This document shows positions 6,395 through 13,075 of a stretch of 13,436 bases of DNA, one piece after another. Within the stretch, counting starts at the first letter, position 1; every line of letters starts with the position of its first letter. A model generated the notes under the pieces. That model did not search any database. It saw only the letters and a program-made list of their open reading frames with translations, and was not told the DNA's origin. The stretch is from DASROJ01 sp035646975 (lineage in GTDB: Bacteria; Acidobacteriota; Polarisedimenticolia; JACPZX01; DASXTC01): contig DASROJ010000228.1 in assembly GCA_035646975.1 (NCBI GenBank), positions 1-13,436 on the forward strand. The letters run 5' to 3'. The translations under genes were made by a program, and so were the position numbers.

Positions 6395-6424
6395 ATGATA
6401 TACTCCGGCCGTCATGTCTGACAA
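6395..6424 (-). promoter_or_regulatory. mtnA: Putative mtnA promoter, -35 inside the mcm coding sequence
   Basis: On the - strand TTGTCA (6419-6424) and TATCAT (6395-6400) are separated by 18 bp. Each hexamer matches the sigma70 consensus at 5 of 6 positions. The start of transcription would be near 6388, one base before the mtnA ATG, so the mRNA would be practically leaderless. This fits the absence of a ribosome-binding site. The -35 overlaps the codons for residues 2-4 of the divergent mutase gene. Confidence 0.5.
6396..6404 (+). promoter_or_regulatory. Putative extended -10 promoter of the mutase gene
   Basis: TGATATACT at 6396-6404 fits the extended -10 pattern TG-n-TATAnT. The start of transcription would be near 6411 and the ATG is at 6414, so the mRNA would have a leader of about 3 nt. 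No Shine-Dalgarno sequence precedes the ATG. The -10 hexamer (6399-6404) overlaps by 2 bp the opposite-strand -10 of mtnA, so the two RNA polymerases would compete. No good -35 is visible, which extended -10 promoters can tolerate. Confidence 0.45.
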
Positions 6425-8012
6425 ACTCCGATCCGGGCCTTTCTCCACCGATCCGGACCTCGAGCCCGACATCGTCTACGACGAGAGCCGCACCACGGGT
6501 CCCGACGCCGGGCAGGACATCGGCTACCCGGGTGAGCCGCCATTCACCCGCGGCATCCAGCCCACCATGTATCGCGGCCGGTTCTGGACCATGCGGCAGT
6601 ACGCCGGGTTCGGCAGCGCCGCGCAGACCAACCGCCGCTTCCGTTACCTGCTCTCCCAGGGGCAGACCGGTCTGTCGGTCGCCTTCGATCTGCCGACCCA
6701 GATGGGATACGACTCGGATCATTCGATGGCGCTGGGTGAAGTGGGACGCTCCGGCGTGGCGATCGACTCGATCGAGGACATGGAGACGCTGCTCGACGGC
6801 ATTCCGCTCGACAAGGTCTCCACCTCGATGACCATCAACGCCACCGCCTCCACGCTGCTGTGCCTCTACGCGGCAGTGGCGCGGCGGCGTGGCATCCCGC
6901 TGGACGGTTTGTCCGGGACGATCCAGAACGACATCTTGAAGGAATACGCCGCGCGCGGCACCTACATCTATCCGCCGGGCCCTTCGATGCGGATCGTCAC
7001 CGACACCTTCTCCTACTGCGCGAAGAACCTGCCGCGGTGGAACCCGATCTCGATCTCCGGCTATCACATGCGCGAGGCCGGCTGCACGGCGGCGCAGGAG
7101 GTGGCCTTCACCCTGGCCAATGGCATCGCCTACCTCGACGCGGCGAAGACGGCGGGTCTCTCGCTGGAGGATCTCGCGCCAAGCCTCTCGTTCTTCTTCG
7201 CGGCGCACAGCAACCTGCTCGAGGAGGTCGCCAAGTTTCGCGCCGCGCGCCGCCTGTGGGCTCGCCTGATGGTCCAGCGGTACGGTCTGACCAGCCCGAA
7301 GGCGCAGATGCTCCGGTTCCATACGCAGACCGGCGGCTCGACGCTGACCGCCCAGCAGCCCGAGAACAACATCGTGCGTGTCACCATCCAGGCGCTGGCC
7401 GCCGTGCTGGGCGGCACGCAATCGCTTCACACCAACTCGATGGACGAGGCGTTGTCGCTGCCCACCCAGACCGCGGCCACCGTGGCGCTGCGCACCCAGC
7501 AGATCCTCGCCGAGGAGTCGGGCATCCCCAACACGGTCGACCCGGTGGCCGGCTCCTACTTCATCGAGAGCCTGACCAGCCGGATCGAGCAGGAGGCGCG
7601 CGAAAAGATCACGGCGATCGACCGGCTCGGCGGTGCGGTGCGCGCCATCGAGGAAGGACACATCCAGCAGCAGATCCAGGAAGCCGCCTACCGGTACCAG
7701 GCCGAGGTCGAATCGGGTCAGCGCGGCATCGTGGGAGTCAACCGGTATGTCGATGACCGCGGCGTCAGCATCCCGCTGCACCGCCTCGAGCCCTCGCTGG
7801 AAACGGATCAAGTCGCCCGGCTGCGCGCGTTGCGAGCCCGTCGTCCGGCCGGCGCCGTGACGACGGCCCTGGCGGCGCTGGAAGCAGCGGCGCGGGGCCG
7901 CGACAACCTGCTGCCGCGGATTCTCGACGCGGTCGAGTCGCTGGCCACGCTGGGCGAGATCGCCGACACGCTGCGCAAGGTCTTCGCCACTTATGCGGAA
8001 TCGCGGGTATGA
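6414..8012 (+). CDS. Methylmalonyl-CoA mutase large subunit (catalytic TIM-barrel domain only)
   Basis: This 532-aa protein matches the substrate-binding half of coenzyme-B12-dependent acyl-CoA mutases, which interconvert methylmalonyl-CoA and succinyl-CoA in propionate metabolism. Landmarks are RGRFWTMRQYAGFGSAA (54-70), TGLSVAFDLPTQMGYDSDH, GTIQNDILKEY (168-178), ISISGYHMREAG (212-223), and the later QTGGSTLTAQQPENN and NTVDPVAGSY. Tyr63 and Arg181 lie 118 residues apart, exactly as Tyr89 and Arg207 do in the Propionibacterium enzyme. Those residues favour methylmalonyl-CoA over isobutyryl-CoA. Tyr217-His218 match that enzyme's Tyr243-His244. The C-terminal cobalamin-binding domain of full-length (~730 aa) mutases is absent, so a separate small subunit must exist outside the window. 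The gene's TGA overlaps the next gene's start as ATGA. A related mutase such as ethylmalonyl-CoA mutase cannot be excluded. Confidence 0.88.
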   Translation: MSDKLRSGPFSTDPDLEPDIVYDESRTTGPDAGQDIGYPGEPPFTRGIQPTMYRGRFWTMRQYAGFGSAAQTNRRFRYLLSQGQTGLSVAFDLPTQMGYDSDHSMALGEVGRSGVAIDSIEDMETLLDGIPLDKVSTSMTINATASTLLCLYAAVARRRGIPLDGLSGTIQNDILKEYAARGTYIYPPGPSMRIVTDTFSYCAKNLPRWNPISISGYHMREAGCTAAQEVAFTLANGIAYLDAAKTAGLSLEDLAPSLSFFFAAHSNLLEEVAKFRAARRLWARLMVQRYGLTSPKAQMLRFHTQTGGSTLTAQQPENNIVRVTIQALAAVLGGTQSLHTNSMDEALSLPTQTAATVALRTQQILAEESGIPNTVDPVAGSYFIESLTSRIEQEAREKITAIDRLGGAVRAIEEGHIQQQIQEAAYRYQAEVESGQRGIVGVNRYVDDRGVSIPLHRLEPSLETDQVARLRALRARRPAGAVTTALAALEAAARGRDNLLPRILDAVESLATLGEIADTLRKVFATYAESRV

Positions 8013-9088
8013 GCGCCTACGAGTACCTGCTCGATGTCAGGGGACTGCGCACCTGCTTTTTCACCCAAGGCGGAGTGATCAAGGCGGTGGACGACGTCTC
8101 GTTCAGAATCGCCGAAGGGGAAGTGCTGGGTCTTGCAGGCGAGTCCGGCTGCGGCAAGAGCGTGACCTGTCTGTCGCTCATGCGACTGGTGACGCCGCCC
8201 GGGCGCATCGTGGGGGGCGAAGTGGTTTTCAAAGGACGCGACCTGCTCGGGCTTGCCGAAAAAGAGGTGCAGGCGCTCAGAGGCTCGCAGATCGGCATGG
8301 TGTTCCAGGAGCCGGCCTCCGCGCTCAACCCGGTTTTCACCATCGGCTACCAGGTGGCCGAGTCGGTGATGATCCACAAGGGAGCCTCGCGCAAGGAGGG
8401 GCTCAAAGAGGCGGTGCGGATGCTCGAAGAAGTCGCCATCCCCGACCCGGCCCGACGCGCCGGCGAGTACCCGCACCAGCTCTCCGGTGGCATGCGTCAG
8501 CGGGTGATGATCGCCATGGCGCTGATCTGCGCGCCGAGCCTGCTGATCGCCGACGAGCCCACCACCGCACTGGATGTCACCATCCAGGCCCAGATCCTCG
8601 ACCTGATGCTGCGTCTGAGGGAGAAATACCGGCTCTCCATCCTATTAGTAACCCATGACCTCGGGGTGATGGCCGAAATGGCGGACCGGGTGGCGGTGAT
8701 GTACGCCGGCAAGATAGTCGAGCTGGCCAGCGTGCGCGACCTGTTCAAGGCGCCGCTGCATCCCTATACCGCCGGGCTGATGAACTCGATCCCGGGTGTG
8801 GCGGGGGGAGGACGCTCCGCCGGCGGCGAGCGGCGCAGGCTCCACGCCATCGAGGGAGTGGTGCCCGACCTGCTGCATCTGCCGGGTGGCTGCTCATTCA
8901 ACCCGCGCTGTCCCGACGTGATGCCCGAATGCCATGAGGCTTCCCCGGCGCTGCTGCCGCCGGCGCCGGGCCCCGGTGCGTCCTCTGCCACCGGAGCGAG
9001 GCAGGTCGCCTGCTTCAAGTACAAGCCGGTTGCCGAGGCACCGTCGCCGGTGGACGGGCGGGGCTGGGATCCGGTCAAAGGGAGGTAG
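8009..9088 (+). CDS. Peptide/dipeptide ABC transporter ATPase, OppD/DppD type
   Basis: This 359-aa cytoplasmic ATPase would power oligopeptide, dipeptide or nickel uptake together with the next gene. It has Walker A GESGCGKS (44-51), Q-loop Gln100, signature LSGGMRQR (158-165), Walker B LLIADEPTTALD (178-189) and H-loop His216. The C-terminal oligo_HPY region begins at HPYTAGLMNSIPG (251). It carries Cys295, Cys301, Cys308 and Cys335, a spacing like the cysteines that hold a [4Fe-4S] cluster in characterised DppD proteins. The start overlaps the mutase stop (ATGA), implying coupled translation. No permease or substrate-binding protein is encoded in the window, so the substrate cannot be deduced. 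The C-terminus is extended and Pro/Ala-rich (from about 310). Confidence 0.93.
   Translation: MSAYEYLLDVRGLRTCFFTQGGVIKAVDDVSFRIAEGEVLGLAGESGCGKSVTCLSLMRLVTPPGRIVGGEVVFKGRDLLGLAEKEVQALRGSQIGMVFQEPASALNPVFTIGYQVAESVMIHKGASRKEGLKEAVRMLEEVAIPDPARRAGEYPHQLSGGMRQRVMIAMALICAPSLLIADEPTTALDVTIQAQILDLMLRLREKYRLSILLVTHDLGVMAEMADRVAVMYAGKIVELASVRDLFKAPLHPYTAGLMNSIPGVAGGGRSAGGERRRLHAIEGVVPDLLHLPGGCSFNPRCPDVMPECHEASPALLPPAPGPGASSATGARQVACFKYKPVAEAPSPVDGRGWDPVKGR
9080..9085 (+). promoter_or_regulatory. Ribosome-binding site of the second ATPase gene, inside the first
   Basis: GGGAGG at 9080-9085 lies just before the TAG stop (9086-9088) of the upstream ATPase gene and 11 bp before the ATG at 9097. It supports this start and suggests coupled translation of the ATPase pair. 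Confidence 0.7.
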
Positions 9089-9096
9089 AAGTCGGT

Positions 9097-10113
9097 ATGC
9101 CGGCGTTGCTGGAGGTCCGCGGCCTGAAAAAGCAGTTTCCGATACGCAGCGGCCTGTTCGGACGGGCCACCGGACAGGTGCGCGCGGTGGACGGCGTGGA
9201 CTTCCTGCTGGAGCCGGCCCAGACGCTCGGGCTGGTGGGCGAGTCGGGCTCGGGCAAGACGACCCTGGGGCGGTGCGTTCTGCGGCTGATCGAGCCGACC
9301 GCGGGCACCGTGACGTTCGAGGGGCGCAACATCCTCGACTTCGACGCGCGCACGATGCGCGCCGCCCGCCGCCAGATGCAGATCATCTTCCAGGACCCTT
9401 ATTCCTCGCTCAACCCGCGCATGCGGGTGGCATCCATCGTCGGCGAGCCGTTCGCCATCCACCGTCTGGCTCGCGGGGCGCAACGAAGGCAGATGGTCGT
9501 GGATCTGCTGCGCACCGTGGGGCTGGACGCCTCGGCGATGGATAAGTATCCGCACGAGTTCTCCGGGGGGCAGCGCCAGCGGATCGGCATCGCCCGCGCG
9601 CTGGCGCTCAAGCCGAAGATGATCGTGGCCGACGAGCCGGTGTCGGCCCTGGATGTCTCGATACAGGCGCAGATCCTCAACCTGATGGTCGATCTCCAGA
9701 AGCAGTTCGGCATCGCCTACCTGTTCATCGCTCACGATCTGAGGATGGTCGAGCAGATCGCCGACAGGGTGGCGGTGATGTATCTGGGTCAGATCGTCGA
9801 GCAGGCGAGCACGAAGGAGCTGTTCGCCCGGCCGATGCACCCATACACCCAGGCCCTGCTGGCGGCCATTCCGGTCATCGACCCCGAGACGCGCCGGCGC
9901 CGCCTGATCGTGCCGGGCGACATGCCCAGCGCGGCCGCGCCGCCTGCCGGATGCCGCTTCCACACCCGCTGCCCCGTGGCCATCGGGATGTGCAGCAGCG
10001 TCGAGCCGCCTCTCATCGACATCGGCGGGGGCCACTTCGCCTCCTGCCATCTGGTCAAGCCGGGCGCGCCGGGGCCGGTTGTCCCCGCCACCCGCAACTC
10101 GACGCCGGCTTAG
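9097..10113 (+). CDS. Peptide/dipeptide ABC transporter ATPase, OppF/DppF type
   Basis: This 338-aa partner of the preceding ATPase has Walker A GESGSGKTT (48-56), Q-loop Gln99, signature FSGGQRQRIGIARAL (155-169), Walker B KMIVADEPVSALD (174-186) and H-loop His213. The motifs are intact, and the N-terminal KKQFPIRSGLFGR segment is characteristic of the OppF/DppF subgroup. The C-terminal oligo_HPY domain starts at HPYTQALLAAIP (248), with Cys286, Cys292, Cys299 and Cys317 as candidate iron-sulfur ligands. In this transporter class one D-type and one F-type ATPase form a heterodimer under two permeases. Here the pair stands alone after a mutase gene. It ends at a TAG followed by about 230 bp without a gene, so it is probably the end of this transcription unit. 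Confidence 0.93.
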   Translation: MPALLEVRGLKKQFPIRSGLFGRATGQVRAVDGVDFLLEPAQTLGLVGESGSGKTTLGRCVLRLIEPTAGTVTFEGRNILDFDARTMRAARRQMQIIFQDPYSSLNPRMRVASIVGEPFAIHRLARGAQRRQMVVDLLRTVGLDASAMDKYPHEFSGGQRQRIGIARALALKPKMIVADEPVSALDVSIQAQILNLMVDLQKQFGIAYLFIAHDLRMVEQIADRVAVMYLGQIVEQASTKELFARPMHPYTQALLAAIPVIDPETRRRRLIVPGDMPSAAAPPAGCRFHTRCPVAIGMCSSVEPPLIDIGGGHFASCHLVKPGAPGPVVPATRNSTPA

Positions 10114-10344
10114 GCTTTAGACCTCGATCACCCCTTGACTCGGCCGGGTCATGATGCCAGTATCGGGCCTTCCAACGACTCTTTAAGGAAACTCTTATCT
10201 GAAACTGTGCGTATCTATGCGCGAATCCCGGTTGCTGACCGAGCCGCCGTGATGTCTCCGGCGGGCCTGCGAACCGATTCCCTGGACAAGCGTTGAATCC
10301 ATCGATGCCTGGAAGCAAGACAAGACTGAGATGAGAGGGGTGTG
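10114..10344 (+). other. Intergenic region ahead of the efflux operon
   Basis: These 231 bp hold no gene I can support. A weak promoter-like pair, TTGACT (10135-10140) and CAGTAT (10158-10163), is spaced by 17 bp and would give a leader of about 170 nt; the -10 matches only half the consensus. CCGCCG (10244-10249) and CGGCGG (10259-10264) can form a 6-bp hairpin with a 9-nt loop in that leader. No clear intrinsic terminator follows the upstream ATPase gene. Confidence 0.4.
10333..10340 (+). promoter_or_regulatory. Ribosome-binding site that decides the TolC-like start
   Basis: GAGAGGGG at 10333-10340 precedes GTG-ATG-ATG (10342, 10345, 10348). Spacing is 4 nt to the first ATG and 7 nt to the second, and only 1 nt to the GTG, which rules out the GTG. 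The second ATG (10348) has the better spacing; the choice changes the protein by one residue. Confidence 0.65.
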
Positions 10345-12087
10345 ATGATGACGCCGAGCAAGTACGCACTGGTGCTGGCCATCGGGCTGGCGTGGCCGGC
10401 AACGCGGGCGGGAGCGGCGGCGCAGGAGCAGCCGCCCACGCCTCCGCCGGTGGAGGAGACGGGGCCACCGCCCGTGAGTCTTTCTCTTGCCGATGCGATT
10501 CAGATGAGCCTGAAGAACAACCTCGATATCAAGATCGCGAAGGTCACGCCACAGATTCGCGAGCAGGACGAAGCCTTCCAGGAGGCGGCGTTCGATCCGA
10601 ACCTCGGCTTCAGCGCCACCTACCAGGACAACTCGCGGCCCAGCTCCAACGTGTTCGACGTCGGCGCGCAGGGCACGCTGGTGAGCATCGACTCGAAGGT
10701 GCAGAACTACCAGGCGGGGATCTCGGACAGGTTCCGCTACGGCGCCAGCTACTCGGCGAATCTCGACCTGACCTCGTTCACGTCGAACTCGGCCAACGCG
10801 GTCTTCCCGACCACCTACCAGGCCTCCCTCGATTTCGTCTACAACCAATCGCTGCTGCGCAACCGAGGCAGGGAGGTCAACGAGACGCAGATCGTGATCG
10901 CGCAGAACAACCAGGCGATCGGCAAGAGCCAGTTCCGCCAGCAGGTCCTCGACACGCTGAAAGCCACCGAGGACGCATACTGGGAGCTGGTCTTCGCGCG
11001 GCAGAACCTCGACGTCAGCAAGGAAGCGCTGGGCCTCGCCGGAGAGCTGCTCAAGCTCAACAAGATCAAGGTACAGGTCGGAACGCTGCCACCCATCGAG
11101 ATAACGCAGGCGGACGCCGAGGTGGCCAGCCGCGAGCAGGGGGTCATCGTCGCGGAGAACGCCGTGAGCGACGCCGAGGACAACCTGCGGCGCGTGATGA
11201 ACATGCCCAAGGACGGCGGCAGCTGGGACAAGCCGATCGCACCGAGCGACGAGCCGTTGTACGTCGAACGCCCCGTGGATCTGCCTCGCGAGCTGGAAAC
11301 CGCGGTCAGCCACCGCCCCGATCTCGAGCAGGCCCGGCTCAACACCAAGACCTCCGACTCCCGGCTCGCGTTCGACCGCAATCAGCTCAAGTGGGACCTC
11401 GGGCTGCGGGCGACCTACACGCTGGCGGGGCTGGCCGGTGACTCCGGGGATTTCCTCACCAGGGTGGCCACCGCCTGCGCCGATGATGGTGTGGACGGAA
11501 TTCCGGCCACGGGAGACCCCGGTGAGGGGGATGGCATCTGCGAAGGCGCGCAGCCTGCCACAGGCTCAAACCCGGCCGGTCCCGGCGAAACCCTCACGTT
11601 CGGCAACCTCCTGCTGGCCCAGGGCGCGGACCAGGGGTTCGCCGACGCGCTGAAGAACATCACCGGGGGAGACTTCCCTTCGTGGAGCGTGTCGCTGTTT
11701 CTCGGCATCCCGCTGGGCAACCGCTCGGCCGAGGCCAGCTACAGCGGCTCGCGTCTGGCCAAGGAGCAATCCGAGATCAGGTACGAGAACGCGCTGCTGA
11801 ACGCCGAGGTGCAGGTGCGCACCGCCGCGCGCGCCATCGTCACGGGCAAGAAGCGGATCGACGCGGCCGAGAAGAACGTCGAGCTGCAGAGAAAGAAGGT
11901 CGAGGCGGAGCAGAAGAAATTCGAAAACGGCATGTCGACCTCGTTCCAGGTGCTCACCTTCCAGAACGATCTGATCACCGCGCTGGGCACCAAGAACCGC
12001 GCCCTGGTGGATTATCGCAAGGCCCTCAGCGCGCTCGAACAGGCGAAGGGAACCCTCGACGACTATCTCAAGGTGAATGTGCAGTAG
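10345..12087 (+). CDS. TolC-family outer-membrane efflux protein
   Basis: This 580-aa protein is probably the outer-membrane channel of a tripartite exporter. A signal peptide with hydrophobic core YALVLAIGLAWPA is followed by a probable cleavage near A-G-A-A-A-Q. A Pro-rich linker then leads into SLADAIQMSLKNNLDIKIA, the classic start of an OEP domain. Two OEP repeats alternate amphipathic helices (for example LKATEDAYWELVFARQNLDVSKEAL, seen as ATEDAYWELV) with beta segments (DFVYNQSLLRN, then WSVSLFLGIPLGNR). The second repeat ends in a long coiled-coil helix (about 475-570). An unusual segment of some 80 residues (about 364-446) separates the second pair of beta strands and holds two cysteines (about 379 and 400, counted from the GTG at 10342) in an Asp/Gly-rich context. 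By TolC topology it should be an extracellular loop. The next two genes follow closely and complete the cluster. Confidence 0.92.
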   Translation: MMTPSKYALVLAIGLAWPATRAGAAAQEQPPTPPPVEETGPPPVSLSLADAIQMSLKNNLDIKIAKVTPQIREQDEAFQEAAFDPNLGFSATYQDNSRPSSNVFDVGAQGTLVSIDSKVQNYQAGISDRFRYGASYSANLDLTSFTSNSANAVFPTTYQASLDFVYNQSLLRNRGREVNETQIVIAQNNQAIGKSQFRQQVLDTLKATEDAYWELVFARQNLDVSKEALGLAGELLKLNKIKVQVGTLPPIEITQADAEVASREQGVIVAENAVSDAEDNLRRVMNMPKDGGSWDKPIAPSDEPLYVERPVDLPRELETAVSHRPDLEQARLNTKTSDSRLAFDRNQLKWDLGLRATYTLAGLAGDSGDFLTRVATACADDGVDGIPATGDPGEGDGICEGAQPATGSNPAGPGETLTFGNLLLAQGADQGFADALKNITGGDFPSWSVSLFLGIPLGNRSAEASYSGSRLAKEQSEIRYENALLNAEVQVRTAARAIVTGKKRIDAAEKNVELQRKKVEAEQKKFENGMSTSFQVLTFQNDLITALGTKNRALVDYRKALSALEQAKGTLDDYLKVNVQ

Positions 12088-12108
12088 ACCCGGATTCGGA
12101 GGAGTTTC

Positions 12109-13059
12109 ATGAGCGAGCAGGTTCGGGAACAACCGGCCCCCAGGACCACCATCGCCCGCCTCGTCGGCGTGATCACCTCGCCCGGCGAGACGTTCCAGGA
12201 TATCTCCCGCCACCCCGGGTGGCTTCCCCCGTTCATCATCTACCTGGTGGTTTTCTGCATCGGCTTCGGCGTCTACTCGGCAAAGGCAGACTGGATCACC
12301 ATCATCACCGACCAGATCGAGAAGAGTCCCATCATGAAGATCTTCTCCGACACCCAACGCGACCAGGCGGTGCAGCAGCAGACGGCGGATTTGCGCAAGT
12401 TCTCGAGGGAGCAGCTTGCCGCGGTCAACGTCATCCAGTTCGGGTCGGGTCAGCTCCCGTCGCAGCATTTCATGGTGATTTTCATTTCGACGTTGTTCGT
12501 GATGGTCGGCGCGCTGAAGGACCTGAAGCTGGGGCGCGCGTGGGTCAACTTCCTGCTCTGCTTTCTGATCATCGTCGGCTACTTCATCGTCTTCGGCATC
12601 GCGAAGATCACCTTCCGCGATGCCCCCGGCAGCCAGCTGCTGCTCTCGGGCACCGCCTCCATCGTCATGGTGGGCGCCTGGGCCTGGCTGTTGAACCGGC
12701 AGGCCAGCCGGGACGTCGAGTTCCACAGGATGCTCTCGGTATACATGTACAGCGGCGTCGTCCTGATGATATCGATTCTGGCCCTGATGACGGCTTCGCT
12801 GGTTCACACGGGCGACATCCAGGTTGAGGTCGACAAGATGGTGCCATCGAACCTCGGCGCGTTCATCGACACGGGCAACGCCGTGGTGCAGGCGCTTTTC
12901 AATTCGCTCGACCTGTTCACCATCTGGTTCTTCGTGGTCCTCACCATTGGCTTCAAGACAGTGACCAGGCAGACCACCGGCATGGCGGCTTCGATGACGT
13001 TTCTGCCCTGGGGGCTGTACGTCATGGTCAAGATCGCCTGGGCTGCGGTATTCGGATAA
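12109..13059 (+). CDS. YIP1-family multipass membrane protein
   Basis: This 316-aa integral membrane protein has an N-terminal cytoplasmic motif SPGETFQDISRHPGWLPPF (24-42), typical of bacterial YIP1-domain proteins. About six hydrophobic segments follow, near residues 41-58, 120-137, 146-166, 178-196, 210-232 and 265-283, with possibly one more near 297-315. A hydrophilic region of some 60 residues (59-118) lies between the first two. The C-terminal half has the DUF/Yip1 pattern of short helices. Bacterial members have no established function. The AGGAG at 12100-12104 supports the start, 21 bp after the TolC-like gene. The adaptor gene begins 16 bp after its stop, so it sits inside the efflux operon. 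I infer a supporting or assembly role in the exporter; a transport function of its own is possible. Confidence 0.8.
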   Translation: MSEQVREQPAPRTTIARLVGVITSPGETFQDISRHPGWLPPFIIYLVVFCIGFGVYSAKADWITIITDQIEKSPIMKIFSDTQRDQAVQQQTADLRKFSREQLAAVNVIQFGSGQLPSQHFMVIFISTLFVMVGALKDLKLGRAWVNFLLCFLIIVGYFIVFGIAKITFRDAPGSQLLLSGTASIVMVGAWAWLLNRQASRDVEFHRMLSVYMYSGVVLMISILALMTASLVHTGDIQVEVDKMVPSNLGAFIDTGNAVVQALFNSLDLFTIWFFVVLTIGFKTVTRQTTGMAASMTFLPWGLYVMVKIAWAAVFG

Positions 13060-13075
13060 GAGGTTTTTCCCGGCC

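Noticed and set aside
6388..6413. A SAM or cobalamin riboswitch controlling mtnA or the mutase
   Set aside because: The intergenic space is only 26 bp and the predicted leaders are 1-3 nt, which leaves no room for an aptamer.
6384..7811. A 475-codon - strand open frame opposite the mutase gene, with similar long frames at 8764-10050 and 10195-11313
   Set aside because: All lie antisense to genes with intact family motifs, and their products show no family features.
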